A DNA stretch of 64,000 nucleotides from Bradyrhizobium sp. ISRA464 (GTDB lineage: Bacteria > Pseudomonadota > Alphaproteobacteria > Rhizobiales > Xanthobacteraceae): positions 4,588,001 through 4,652,000 of the forward strand of contig NZ_CP094526.1 of assembly GCF_029910095.1 (NCBI RefSeq), given 5' to 3'. How positions within the stretch are numbered: position 1 is the stretch's first letter; every line of letters begins with the position of its first letter. The translations under genes were made by a program, and so were the position numbers. Shown here one piece after another: positions 56,679 to 64,000 of this stretch. Below the pieces are notes generated by a model. That model did not search any database and was not told the origin of the DNA. It saw only the letters and a program-made list of their open reading frames with translations.

Positions 56679-57632
56679 TTACGCCGACGCTGCCAATGCG
56701 TCCTTGGCCGCAGCAATATCGTTCGGACCGCCGACGGACACGCCGACTGCGCCGTCGGCGATGCGCTTGACCAGCCCGCTCAGCACCTTGCCGGCGCCGA
56801 TCTCGAAGAATCGCGTCACGCCCTGCCCTGCCATATAGGCAACCGACTCGCGCCAGCGCACGGTGCCGGTGACCTGTTCGACCAGGCGACGGCGGATCTC
56901 GTCGGGGTCGGTGATGGCGGAGGCCAGCACGTTGGAGACGAGCGGCGCCGCGGGCGGCTTGATGGTGACGCCGGCCAGCGCCTGCGCCATCGCATCGGCC
57001 GCCGGCTGCATCAGCTTGCAGTGGAAGGGTGCCGACACCGGCAGCAGCATCGCGCGCTTGGCGCCCCTGGTCTTGGCGATTTCGACCGCGCGATCCACGG
57101 CGGCCTTGTCGCCGGACACCACGACCTGTCCGCCGCCATTGTCGTTGGCGGCCTGGCACACCTGCCCCTGCGCCGCCTCGTTGGCGACCGCCACGGCCGC
57201 CTCATAGTCGAGCCCGAGCAGCGCGGCCATCGCGCCGGCGCCCACCGGTACCGCCTTCTGCATCGCAAGACCGCGGGTGCGCAGCAGGCGCGCGGTGTCG
57301 CTGACGGTCAGACTGCCGGCCGCGGCCAGCGCCGAATACTCGCCGAGCGAGTGCCCGGCGACGAAGGCGGCGTCACGGCCGACTGAAAAGCCGGCTTCGC
57401 TCTCCAGCACGCGCAAGGTCGCGATCGAGACCGCCATCAGGGCCGGCTGCGCGTTCTCGGTGAGCTGCAGCGTCTCGGCCGGGCCGTCCCAGATCGTCGC
57501 GGTCAGCTTCTCGCCCAGCGCGGAATCGACCTCGTCGAACACCGCCTTGGCGACCGGAAAGGCCTCGGCCAGGGCCTTGCCCATCCCGACCGCCTGCGAG
57601 CCCTGCCCGGGAAACGTAAATGCTGCCGTCAT
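56679..57632 (-). CDS. fabD: Malonyl-CoA:ACP transacylase
   Basis: The 317-residue enzyme has FPGQGSQAVGMGKA, the active-site Ser95 in GHSLGEYSALAAAG, and the catalytic-type His in PVSAPFHCKLMQPA. It loads malonyl groups onto ACP. It is the first gene of the minus-strand block fabD-fabG-acpP-fabF-mltG-yicC-gmk. Confidence 0.96.
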   Translation of the reverse strand: MTAAFTFPGQGSQAVGMGKALAEAFPVAKAVFDEVDSALGEKLTATIWDGPAETLQLTENAQPALMAVSIATLRVLESEAGFSVGRDAAFVAGHSLGEYSALAAAGSLTVSDTARLLRTRGLAMQKAVPVGAGAMAALLGLDYEAAVAVANEAAQGQVCQAANDNGGGQVVVSGDKAAVDRAVEIAKTRGAKRAMLLPVSAPFHCKLMQPAADAMAQALAGVTIKPPAAPLVSNVLASAITDPDEIRRRLVEQVTGTVRWRESVAYMAGQGVTRFFEIGAGKVLSGLVKRIADGAVGVSVGGPNDIAAAKDALAASA

Positions 57633-57841
57633 CGGCGCTCCCTACCTCGTTGAGCGTGAACTTCCCCGCAAACGCCCTGCGTCTGCTGCGGGGAGAACGG
57701 TATCCGCGTCGCGCGAAAAATGCCTCGGCGGGTCCGGTCCATGCCATGAACCATGCCTCGGACCGGGCCGTAAGACACTGCCGAAGGCCGCCGTGTCAAG
57801 CCGCGCCAAAGGAACCCTGGGGATGCCGGACGATCTTCGGG

Positions 57842-58867
57842 CTAGAAGCCGCCGGCGTTCTGGTCGGCATTAACCTTCGCGCCCGCCCTTGCCCGGCGCG
57901 CGCTGTTGACCAGTTGCCCCGGCCGATCCTCGTGGTCAGGCCTGCCGGTCGCGAGCCGCAGCACGGCGGCGTAGCCCGGCTGCACCTCCATCCGGTCGGC
58001 ATATCGGCTCCTGCTCAGGATGCGATGGACGCGCGGCAGGTTGTAGCAGGGCACGTAGAACAGCAGGTGATGCTCGAGATGGTAGTTGACGTAATAGGGC
58101 GCGATAAAAAGACGCTCGAGAAAATTCGCGTGCGTGGTGCGGGTATTGCGCAAGGGATCGGAGCTGTCGGGCACGACGGCATGCTCGGCGATGTTGCGGA
58201 TGCGCGTGATCACCATCATCCAGGTCAGGAGCGGCACCAGCCAGAGCAGCGGATAGGCCCACCACACGCCGGCAGCGGCGAGGCCCGCGAACAGCACCGC
58301 ATTGGTCAGGCATTGCGGCCCGAGCTTGTCCCAGAAATTCGCGGCGCGCCGCGACAACGGCCATTCCTTCGGCCCAAGCGCGTTGAGCAGTTGCGCCTTG
58401 CGCTGCTGGTAGCCGGTCTGGCCGGTGATATCGCGGAAGAACTTGCGACGATAGCTCAGCCGCGTGATTGGAAACGGCGCCGACAACACGAGGTCCGGAT
58501 CGTCCTCCTGCTGCGTGCGCGCGTGATGCTGCAGATGATAGCGGCGATATCCGCGGGTCTCGGCGAAGATCGGATAAGCGCAGAACCATTGGCTCAGCGC
58601 GAGGTTGGTCTTCTCGTCCGCCGACAGGCAGCCATGCGCACCGTCATGCATCAGGATCGCAAGCCCGAGCTGGCGCGAGCCGATGATCGCAACGGCAAGC
58701 AGATAGGTCAGCGGATTGGGCCACCACGCCACGAGCGCGATCGCGCCCAGGATCAGCGCCCATGCATGCGCGATCAGGGCGACACCCTTCCATGTCGCGC
58801 GCTGCCGGACCGCAACCAGTTCGTCCTCGGTCAGGAACTCGCGGGCACGCATGCGAAGCGCGGTCAT
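57842..58867 (-). CDS. Fatty acid desaturase family membrane protein
   Basis: The 341-residue protein has the three histidine boxes of membrane desaturases/hydroxylases: HDGAH (residues 74-78), HLQHH (about 111-115) and HLEHH near residue 265. Four membrane helices flank them. It probably introduces a double bond or hydroxyl into lipid acyl chains using O2 and a di-iron centre, but related enzymes act on carotenoids or other substrates. Its ATG overlaps the stop of the TetR gene (4 bp), so regulator and enzyme are one operon. The C-terminal 40 residues are polar and unconserved-looking. Confidence 0.88.
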   Translation of the reverse strand: MTALRMRAREFLTEDELVAVRQRATWKGVALIAHAWALILGAIALVAWWPNPLTYLLAVAIIGSRQLGLAILMHDGAHGCLSADEKTNLALSQWFCAYPIFAETRGYRRYHLQHHARTQQEDDPDLVLSAPFPITRLSYRRKFFRDITGQTGYQQRKAQLLNALGPKEWPLSRRAANFWDKLGPQCLTNAVLFAGLAAAGVWWAYPLLWLVPLLTWMMVITRIRNIAEHAVVPDSSDPLRNTRTTHANFLERLFIAPYYVNYHLEHHLLFYVPCYNLPRVHRILSRSRYADRMEVQPGYAAVLRLATGRPDHEDRPGQLVNSARRARAGAKVNADQNAGGF

Positions 58868-59577
58868 GTGCTTGTCTCCCCGTCCGATGAGGGTGAAGTG
58901 CTGGAATCGCCGACCAGGCGGAGCCGCGTGGCCTCATGTGCCGATGTCGCCGTCGCCTGCTCGCCGAGCGCCCGCAGGAGCTCGCGGCACATCTCTTCGG
59001 GCGCGCGGCCCATCGCAAAGCCTTCGACGATCACGCCAATCGCGACCGCCCAGAATCGCCGCGAGCTCTCCTCGGGCGCGCGCAGCGTTCGCCAGCCATG
59101 CCGCTCGACCTGGCCCGCATAGGCGCGCGCGCCTTCGCTGTGCAACCGCTCGATGGTGCGTTCGACCAGCGGCGCGAGGTCCTGCCGGCGCCTCGTCAGG
59201 GTCAAGGCTTCGGCGAAGAAGGCGACCGTGTCGGTCGTGGTCACGGTCTCGGCCAGCACATGCGTGTAGTCGCGCGGCGTGTGGGCCTTGAGGGCGGCCT
59301 GTTCGGTCGCGCGCGCCAGATAGAGCATGTCGCGGCAGGCGGCCTCCACGAACAGCGCCTCCTTGGTGCGGAAGTAATAGGTGATCTGGCTGGGAAAGGC
59401 GTCGGCCGCCGCGGCGATATCGGAGATCGAGGTCCCGGACAGTCCCCGTTCCTTGAACAGGCGGCTGGCGCCATCGAGCAGCAGGGAGCGCATCTTGCGG
59501 CCCGCCGACCGTGTCGCGCGGACCGCGTGCTTCGGATCGGGCGCAGGCATGCCGATAGCGGTCTCCGAACCCATCAT
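58864..59577 (-). CDS. TetR family transcriptional regulator of the desaturase operon
   Basis: The 237-residue protein has an N-terminal TetR helix-turn-helix (RSLLLDGASRLFKERGLSGT, ISDIAAAADAFPSQITYYF), here after a 25-residue leader. The ligand-binding part includes FFAEALTLTRRRQDLAPLVE. The reading frame stays open far beyond the start into neighbouring genes, but GGGAGG before ATG 59577 and the family layout fix it. It is co-translated with the desaturase and has a palindrome in its own promoter, so it is probably an autorepressor responding to an acyl compound or lipid state. Confidence 0.88.
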   Translation of the reverse strand: MMGSETAIGMPAPDPKHAVRATRSAGRKMRSLLLDGASRLFKERGLSGTSISDIAAAADAFPSQITYYFRTKEALFVEAACRDMLYLARATEQAALKAHTPRDYTHVLAETVTTTDTVAFFAEALTLTRRRQDLAPLVERTIERLHSEGARAYAGQVERHGWRTLRAPEESSRRFWAVAIGVIVEGFAMGRAPEEMCRELLRALGEQATATSAHEATRLRLVGDSSTSPSSDGETST

Positions 59578-59593
59578 CGTCCTCCCGTAAATA

Positions 59594-59622
59594 CTTGTAT
59601 GACATACAAACAAAGAAATCAA
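59594..59622 (-). promoter_or_regulatory. TetR-desaturase promoter with perfect palindromic operator
   Basis: On the minus strand TTGATT (59617-59622) and TACAAG (59594-59599) are 17 bp apart. The palindrome TTGTATG-A-CATACAA (59595-59609) covers the -10 element and lies 18 bp before the ATG. That is the typical place for TetR self-repression. Confidence 0.65.
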
Positions 59623-59706
59623 CAGAGAGAACCGTGCCATGACGGGCGCGAGAGCGCCCCCGCGAGGTCGCCCTCGCCGATAAGATCTGGGCGGGGCCGA
59701 GAACCC

Positions 59707-59734
59707 TTGCCTTCGCAGCCAAAATCCGTATAAA
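59707..59734 (+). promoter_or_regulatory. Probable promoter of the rpsF operon
   Basis: TTGCCT (59707-59712) and TATAAA (59729-59734) are separated by 16 bp, a close match to a housekeeping promoter. Transcription would start near 59741, leaving a leader of about 180 nt before rpsF. Confidence 0.6.
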
Positions 59735-59922
59735 GCGCGCCATCCGTGGGCCCCGGCCGGGAGCTGAACGGACGGTCTCAGCAAATTCACTCGTTGATTT
59801 TGATGTGGCAGGGCCAGTCGGCCCGTCGTCCCGTGCTTCCGCCTTCTGAGCAGCATCGAGTCCTTTCCGAAGGTCTCGAAGGGCTTGTCGCCGGGAACCG
59901 CGCCAACACAGAAAGGACACCC

Positions 59923-60390
59923 ATGCCTCTTTACGAGCATGTTTTCCTCGCGCGTCAGGACGCGAGCACCCAGCAGGTCGATGAACTGACCACCCAGGTG
60001 ACCGGTATCGTCGAACAGGGCGGCGGCAAGGTCACCAAAACCGAGAATTGGGGCGTGCGCTCCCTCACCTACCGCATGAACAAGAACCGCAAGGCGCACT
60101 TCGTGCTGATGAACATCGACGCTCCGTCGGCTGTCGTCACCGAAATCGAGCGCCAGGAGCGGATCAACGAAGACGTCATCCGCTACCTGACCGTGCGCGT
60201 CGAAGAGCACGAGGAAGGCCCGTCGGCGATGATGCGCAAGGCCGACCGTGACCGCGAACGCGATGACCGCGGCGGCGGCTTCCGCGGCGACCGCGAAGGC
60301 GGTGGCTTCCGTGGTGACCGCGAAGGCGGTTTCCGTGGTGACCGTGGCCCGCGCCGTCCGCGCGAAGAAGACGCAGCGACCGAGGAGTAA
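59923..60390 (+). CDS. rpsF: 30S ribosomal protein S6
   Basis: The 155-residue protein has a normal S6 core (about 1-95, [39 protein letters not shown]). A long C-terminal extension follows, with three GGxFRGDRE-type repeats (about 120-143) and an acidic end (REEDAATEE). Such an Arg/Gly tail is common in this lineage; glutamylation of S6 tails is known in E. coli, and whether it occurs here is unknown. rpsR follows 6 bp later. Confidence 0.96.
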   Translation: MPLYEHVFLARQDASTQQVDELTTQVTGIVEQGGGKVTKTENWGVRSLTYRMNKNRKAHFVLMNIDAPSAVVTEIERQERINEDVIRYLTVRVEEHEEGPSAMMRKADRDRERDDRGGGFRGDREGGGFRGDREGGFRGDRGPRRPREEDAATEE

Positions 60391-60396
60391 AGAATC

Positions 60397-60636
60397 ATGG
60401 CTGACGCTGGTGCCCGCCGTCCGTTTTTCCGTCGCCGCAAGTCCTGCCCGTTCACGGGCGCGAATGCGCCGAAGATCGACTACAAGGATTCCAAGCTTTT
60501 GATGCGTTACGTCTCGGAGCGCGGCAAGATCGTGCCGAGCCGCATCACGGCCGTCTCCGCCAAGAAGCAGCGTGAACTCGCCCGCGCCATCAAGCGCGCG
60601 CGTTTCCTCGGCCTCTTGCCCTACGTTATCAGGTAA
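60397..60636 (+). CDS. rpsR: 30S ribosomal protein S18
   Basis: The 79-residue basic protein begins [20 protein letters not shown] and contains the S18 core [20 protein letters not shown] and [16 protein letters not shown]. It binds S6 in the small subunit platform. It is in one operon with rpsF; a GC-rich hairpin follows the stop. Confidence 0.97.
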   Translation: MADAGARRPFFRRRKSCPFTGANAPKIDYKDSKLLMRYVSERGKIVPSRITAVSAKKQRELARAIKRARFLGLLPYVIR

Positions 60637-60643
60637 TCGCCTT

Positions 60644-60669
60644 CGGCCGGCGGCGCGCGTCGCCGGCCG
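60644..60669 (+). terminator. GC-rich hairpin after rpsR
   Basis: CGGCCGGCG and CGCCGGCCG form a perfect 9-bp stem around GCGCGCGT, followed by CTTATCTTC. The T content is low, so it may only reduce readthrough into the DUF2232 gene and rplI. Confidence 0.5.
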
Positions 60670-60762
60670 CTTATCTTCATAAGGCTTCCGGGTCGTCCGG
60701 TCGCCGATGGTTGGGGCTCTCGCAAGACGGCCTCTAACCGCTCGAAAGGAGCGGGACAGCTG

Positions 60763-61734
60763 ATGATCGGAATATTCATCGTTGCACTTGCGGCTGGCGC
60801 GGCGTCGGCGCTGATGTTCGCCTCGATCATTTCGGGCGCGCTGATCTCGTTGCTGCTGTTCTATCTCGCACCGTTGCCGCTGATGGTGACGGCGCTCGGC
60901 TGGGGTCCGCTCGCTGCCGCGATCGGCGGCATCATCGCGGCCGCAAGCGTCGGTGCGATCCTCGGACTTCCCTACGGGATCGCCTTTGCCACGATGGTTG
61001 CCCTGCCCGGCTGGTGGCTCGGCCATCTCGCGCTGCTCGGCCGGCCGATCAGCGGCGCCCCCGCTGGCGATGCCGCGGAAGCAGCCCCTCCACAGCTCGA
61101 ATGGTATCCAGTCGGCCGCATCCTGCTCTGGGTCGCGGCCTTCGCCGTTGTCACCACGGCCGGCACGCTGCTGACGCTCGGCTGGGACGCCCAGACGATT
61201 ACCTCTGAGCTGCGGCGCGGGCTGCTCAAGGTGTTCAGTGCCGGCAACGCGCAGTCCAGCGACAAGATCGAGCAGCTCGTCAAGCTGCTCGTGGTCGTCG
61301 CGCCGATCGCAGCAACGGTCGTAGCGATGGTCACGCTGACGGTGAACCTGTGGCTCGCCGGCAAGGTCACGCAGATCTCGGGACGCTTGAACCGGCCCTG
61401 GCCGGAGCTGCGCTCGACCGCGCTGCCGCCGATGACGCTGGTCGCGCTGCTGGTGGCGATCGGCCTGAGTTTCGTCGGCGGCCTTCTCGCCATCCTGGCA
61501 CAGATCGTCACGACCGCGCTGGTGATCGTCTACACCCTCGTCGGCTTCGCCGTGCTGCACACGGTAACGCTGTCGCTCACCAACCGCAGCTTCTGGCTGG
61601 GCTGCGCCTACACCGCCGTCGTCGTCTTCACCTGGCCGATCGCCGCGATGGTGGCGCTCGGCATTGCCGATACCCTGTTCGGATTGCGGCAACGTTACCT
61701 GCGCAGCAGGCCGCCGCCGCTGCCGGCATCCTGA
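60763..61734 (+). CDS. DUF2232 family membrane protein
   Basis: The 323-residue protein has eight or so membrane helices and no large soluble domain. It begins IGIFIVALAAGAASALMFAS and contains LLVVVAPIAATVVAMVTLTV and FVGGLLAILAQIVTTALVIV. It matches the DUF2232/YybS-type proteins found between rpsR and rplI in many bacteria. Its role is unknown; the fold resembles ECF transporter S-components. GAAAGGAGCGGG provides the ribosome-binding site. Confidence 0.85.
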   Translation: MIGIFIVALAAGAASALMFASIISGALISLLLFYLAPLPLMVTALGWGPLAAAIGGIIAAASVGAILGLPYGIAFATMVALPGWWLGHLALLGRPISGAPAGDAAEAAPPQLEWYPVGRILLWVAAFAVVTTAGTLLTLGWDAQTITSELRRGLLKVFSAGNAQSSDKIEQLVKLLVVVAPIAATVVAMVTLTVNLWLAGKVTQISGRLNRPWPELRSTALPPMTLVALLVAIGLSFVGGLLAILAQIVTTALVIVYTLVGFAVLHTVTLSLTNRSFWLGCAYTAVVVFTWPIAAMVALGIADTLFGLRQRYLRSRPPPLPAS

Positions 61735-61785
61735 GATTCGACCCAACCACTCAATCCGATACTTAGCACCTAAAGGAGAACGAAC

Positions 61786-62388
61786 ATGGAAGTCATTCTG
61801 CTGGAACGCGTGGCCAAGCTTGGCCAGATGGGCGAGATCGTGCGCGTCAAGGACGGGTATGCCCGCAACTTCTTGCTGAAGCGCGGCAAGGCGCTGCGCG
61901 CCACCGCCGACAACCGCGCCAAGTATGACGGCATGAAGGCCGAACTCGAGGCCAACAACATCAAGGCCAAGGGCGAAGCCGCCCAGGTCGCCGAGAAGAT
62001 CGACGGCCGCGACATCGTCATCATCCGCCAGGCCTCCGAATCCGGCCAGCTGTTCGGCTCGGTCTCGGTGCGCGACATCGTCGCCGCGCTGGCCGCCGAC
62101 GGCGTCACCGTGACGCGTCCGCAGGTCTGGCTGGATACGCCGATCAAGGTGATCGGCCAGCAGAAGGTCACGATCGCCGTCCACCCGGAAGTCGAGGCCA
62201 GCATCGTCGTGACGGTCGCCCGCTCCGCCGACGAGGCCGAGCGGATCAAGCGCGGCGAGGACATCTCGACCCGCCAGGAAGACCAGGACGCTGCCGCCGA
62301 GGCGCTCGCCGCCGCCGGCGAATTCTTCGATCCGGAAGCGCAGCACGACGAGGTCGAGCCGGCGCCGGCAGCCGAAGAAGAGAAGTAA
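61786..62388 (+). CDS. rplI: 50S ribosomal protein L9
   Basis: The 200-residue protein has the L9 N-terminal RNA-binding domain ([37 protein letters not shown]), the long central helix and the C-terminal domain ([14 protein letters not shown]). An acidic Ala-rich tail of about 50 residues extends beyond the usual length, as in relatives. AAAGGAG precedes the ATG. The gene ends just before a terminator shared with a convergent gene. Confidence 0.96.
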   Translation: MEVILLERVAKLGQMGEIVRVKDGYARNFLLKRGKALRATADNRAKYDGMKAELEANNIKAKGEAAQVAEKIDGRDIVIIRQASESGQLFGSVSVRDIVAALAADGVTVTRPQVWLDTPIKVIGQQKVTIAVHPEVEASIVVTVARSADEAERIKRGEDISTRQEDQDAAAEALAAAGEFFDPEAQHDEVEPAPAAEEEK

Positions 62389-62414
62389 GCGTGTTTCCAA
62401 CGTGCCACCGACTG

Positions 62415-62441
62415 AAGCCCGGCCTGATCAGGCCGGGCTTT
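62415..62441. terminator. Bidirectional terminator containing the thioesterase stop codon
   Basis: AAGCCCGGCCTGA and its exact inverse TCAGGCCGGGCTT make a perfect 13-bp stem flanked by T or A runs on both sides. It terminates rplI on the plus strand. On the minus strand the thioesterase gene's last codons and its TGA (62428-62430) lie within the stem. Confidence 0.8.
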
Positions 62442-62889
62442 GGATTCGTGCCGCCGCCGCGTCGTCGAGCATCGCGATCGACGCCAGCGCCGTCGCGGTA
62501 TGCCTTTCCTTGCCATCGATCACGCAGAACACGTCGGCTGCGACCACCGCGACCTGACGTCCCGGCTTGATCACCCGCGCGCGGCAGATCAGGCGATCGC
62601 CCGACGCCGGCGACAGCAGGTTCAGCTTGTACTCCGCCGTCAGCGCGGGCTGGCCGCGCGACGTCGCGGCCGCGATCGTCGTGGCATTGTCGACCAGGAA
62701 CGCCGTGACCCCGCCGTGAAACAGGCCGTGCTGCTGCAACAGTTCGGGCCGGCGGTCGACCGCGAGCGTGCAGGCGCCGCGCGACAGCTCCGCCAATTCC
62801 GCGCCGACATGGCCCATGAAGCCCTGGCGGCCGACATTGTCGCGGATCCGTGTCGCAATCGGCGCAAAGTCCGGATCGGTTTCGCTCAT
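62428..62889 (-). CDS. Hotdog-fold (PaaI-type) thioesterase
   Basis: The 153-residue protein has the hotdog thioesterase pattern: QHGLFHGGVTAFLVDNATTI (catalytic Asp region), then TAEYKLNLLSPASGDRLICR and the C-terminal TALASIAML. PaaI-type enzymes hydrolyse acyl- or aryl-CoA esters. Its ATG overlaps the stop of the TetR gene by 4 bp, so the two form an operon. The substrate is unknown; control by an acyl-type TetR ligand is plausible inference. Confidence 0.85.
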   Translation of the reverse strand: MSETDPDFAPIATRIRDNVGRQGFMGHVGAELAELSRGACTLAVDRRPELLQQHGLFHGGVTAFLVDNATTIAAATSRGQPALTAEYKLNLLSPASGDRLICRARVIKPGRQVAVVAADVFCVIDGKERHTATALASIAMLDDAAAARIQSPA

Positions 62890-63491
62890 GAAGTCCCTCC
62901 TGCTCTGTGCGCCGCTCCCGGCGCCACCACCGCGCGGATCGCGCAGGCGATCAGCGTCTCGACCTGTTCCCGCGGGTCGCTGCGGTCGCGGCCCGACAGA
63001 TAGGCCCGGCAGAAGATCTGCGCCGGACCGATGATCTGGCTGAAGAACAGCACCGCGCTCATCGGCAGCAATTCGCCGCGGGCAAGCAGCGGCGCGCGCC
63101 AGCGCTCGATCCCGTCGGCGAGCCGCGCATTCTCGCTGCGCTGGGCGCCGCGCACCTCCTCGCTCCACTCGCTGCGCGAAATCTCGAACAGGAAACGCGC
63201 CTCGCGCCGGTTGCTCACGACCCAATCGAGATGGGCGCGGATCAGCCGCGCAACGCCCTCGCTCGCGCCGCAGGATGCATCGACCGAGGTCATGATCGCG
63301 GCGTGGTAGCGCTGCAGGATCTCCAGGAAGAGAGTTCCGGCCAGCTCCTTCTTCGAGGCGAAGAAGTGGAAGAAGCTGCCATTGGAGGCCCGCGCCCGGG
63401 TCCGGATCGCGGCAACCGTCGCGCCTTCGAAGCCATCCCGATCGAACACCGCCAGCCCCGCTTCCAGCAGATCCTCGCGCGCTGTGGTCAC
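62886..63491 (-). CDS. TetR family transcriptional regulator of the thioesterase operon
   Basis: The 201-residue protein starts with GTG 63491 behind AGGAGGAG. It has a TetR helix-turn-helix (REDLLEAGLAVFDRDGFEGA, VAAIRTRARASNGSFFHFF) and an all-helical ligand domain (RREARFLFEISRSEWSEEVR). It is translationally coupled to the thioesterase. A palindrome lies between the -35 and -10 elements of its promoter, indicating autorepression. The ligand is probably an acyl-CoA or aromatic compound, by context only. Confidence 0.87.
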   Translation of the reverse strand: MTTAREDLLEAGLAVFDRDGFEGATVAAIRTRARASNGSFFHFFASKKELAGTLFLEILQRYHAAIMTSVDASCGASEGVARLIRAHLDWVVSNRREARFLFEISRSEWSEEVRGAQRSENARLADGIERWRAPLLARGELLPMSAVLFFSQIIGPAQIFCRAYLSGRDRSDPREQVETLIACAIRAVVAPGAAHRAGGTS

Positions 63492-63519
63492 CCGCTTCTC
63501 CTCCTGACTAGATCAACAC

Positions 63520-63547
63520 TCTAGAGCATTACTCTAATTGGAGTCAA
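63520..63547 (-). promoter_or_regulatory. TetR-thioesterase promoter with operator in the spacer
   Basis: On the minus strand TTGACT (63542-63547) and TCTAGA (63520-63525) are 16 bp apart. The inverted repeat TAGAG-TAATG-CTCTA (63522-63536) fills the spacer and covers part of the -10 element. This is a textbook position for repression. Confidence 0.7.
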
Positions 63548-63553
63548 GAATTT

Positions 63554-63575
63554 GCCCGGCCTGTGAGGGCCGGGC
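63554..63575. terminator. Hairpin after the partial gene at the window end
   Basis: GCCCGGCC (63554-63561) and GGCCGGGC (63568-63575) pair perfectly around TGTGAG. It lies 9 bp downstream of the minus-strand gene end at 63584 and just upstream of the TetR promoter. There is no clear T-run on the minus strand. The stem resembles that at 62415-62441, so the two bracket the TetR-thioesterase operon. Confidence 0.55.
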
Positions 63576-63583
63576 TTTGGGGA

Positions 63584-64000
63584 TTACTTCGACACCGGAG
63601 CTTCGGACGACCCGGCCGGCGTTGGAGCGGGCGCAGCTGCCGTGGCCGGCGGAGCTGCGGATGCCGGCGCTGGCGAAGCGGCCGCAGCCGGGCTCGGGGC
63701 CGGCGCGGCAGCCGCAGGAGCCGGCGAAGGCGATGGCGCGGCAGCCGGAGCGGGCGTCACCGGCGGCACGGGGTCAGAGCGCAGCGGGGTCGATTCACTG
63801 CCGGTGGCTTCCTTGGGAGCATCGGCCTTGGCGCTGTCGGACTTGTCCGACACAGGCTTGGCGTTCGCCGGCTTCTCGCTCTCGCCCTTCTCCTGGCGCC
63901 TGGCGGCCCTGGGCTCGTCGTTCGGCGTCTCGCCCTTTGCTGCCTCGCCGGGTTTCTCCTCAACAGGCTTGCCGCGACGACCGAGCTTATGGCGGGAGGG
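63584..64000 (-). CDS. C-terminal Ala/Pro-rich tail of a protein continuing beyond the window
   Basis: The minus-strand frame is open from the window edge to TAA at 63584, giving at least 138 codons. It begins SRHKLGRRGKPVEEKPGE, passes through a charged Glu/Lys/Arg-rich part (ARRQEKGESEKPANAKP) and ends in about 60 residues of Ala/Pro repeats (APAAAPSPSPAPAAAAPAP). A start at GTG 63853 is possible, but the frame runs through it without a ribosome-binding site. It is probably a disordered tail of a larger protein. No family can be assigned. Confidence 0.5.
   Translation of the reverse strand, partial: PSRHKLGRRGKPVEEKPGEAAKGETPNDEPRAARRQEKGESEKPANAKPVSDKSDSAKADAPKEATGSESTPLRSDPVPPVTPAPAAAPSPSPAPAAAAPAPSPAAAASPAPASAAPPATAAAPAPTPAGSSEAPVSK

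Larger units (their letters stand above)
59578..59922. other. Divergent control region of the TetR-desaturase and rpsF operons, with long rpsF leader
   Basis: This 345-bp gap holds the two promoters given separately. The rpsF leader (about 59741-59922) contains short complementary segments such as CCTTTCCGAAGG (59871-59882), whose unpaired CCG could resemble the S6:S18 binding structure known upstream of rpsF in many bacteria. I cannot confirm the fold by hand. Open frames through the leader have no ribosome-binding site. Confidence 0.35.

Noticed and set aside
59578..62400. Continuation of the desaturase-operon TetR frame upstream of 59577 through the ribosomal genes
   Set aside because: The open frame is a by-product of codon bias in rpsF, rpsR, the DUF2232 gene and rplI. 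The TetR start at 59577 has a ribosome-binding site and promoter.

Overview
This window looks like a chromosomal segment of an alphaproteobacterium of the Bradyrhizobium / Rhodopseudomonas group (Nitrobacteraceae). That is inferred from GC-rich codon use in almost every gene, from the gene orders rnd-csp-purN-purM-pgsA-hda-ppk-ppx and lptF-lptG-lptD-surA-pdxA-rsmA, and from several kinds of dispersed palindromic repeat typical of that group. No tRNA, rRNA, CRISPR array or prophage was recognised. Most of the window is conserved housekeeping sequence. I found no convincing undescribed multi-gene system. The most interesting signals are small mobile or repeat elements, operator palindromes and a few odd genes.

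1-13.3 kb is metabolic and regulatory. It holds a divergent pair of a pyridoxamine-phosphate-oxidase-like gene and a MocR regulator, several small exported proteins, CreA, a large two-module L,D-transpeptidase, a periplasmic glutathione peroxidase, a polysaccharide deacetylase, a DHFR-like reductase, an AraC regulator, DoxX and the malic enzyme MaeB. 13.4-16.9 kb holds aspS and the protein AMPylase SelO.

16.9-23.3 kb is the most accessory-looking part. It contains a 176-bp MITE-like element with inverted ends and a 7-bp flanking direct repeat, a small ORF followed by an orphan nuoB and a ferritin-like DUF892 gene, a possible 36-residue membrane peptide, a divergent LysR regulator / AEC transporter pair with a T-N11-A box, a complete IS1182-type insertion sequence, and a dispersed palindromic repeat whose open frames are easily mistaken for a gene.

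23.3-34.6 kb returns to core genes: rnd, a cold-shock gene with a long leader, purM-purN, pgsA-like, hdaA, ppk, ppx, terC and ndk, with two small ORFs. 34.7-39.4 kb has an ABC-F ATPase, a BamE-like lipoprotein, holC and pepA. 39.7-48.4 kb is a long plus-strand block for LPS export and outer-membrane assembly (lptF, lptG, lptD, surA), then pdxA, rsmA and an alcohol dehydrogenase. An orphan branched-chain-type binding protein and a membrane-anchored Pro/Gln-rich protein follow.

51-57.6 kb is a minus-strand block for fatty-acid synthesis and envelope or nucleotide functions (fabD, fabG, acpP, fabF, mltG, yicC, gmk). Next to it is a TetR-desaturase operon with a perfect palindrome in its promoter, which fits membrane-lipid adjustment. 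59.7-62.4 kb is the rpsF-rpsR-DUF2232-rplI ribosomal cluster. It ends in a terminator shared with a convergent TetR-thioesterase operon, which has its own palindromic operator inside the promoter. A partial Ala/Pro-rich protein runs off the right end.
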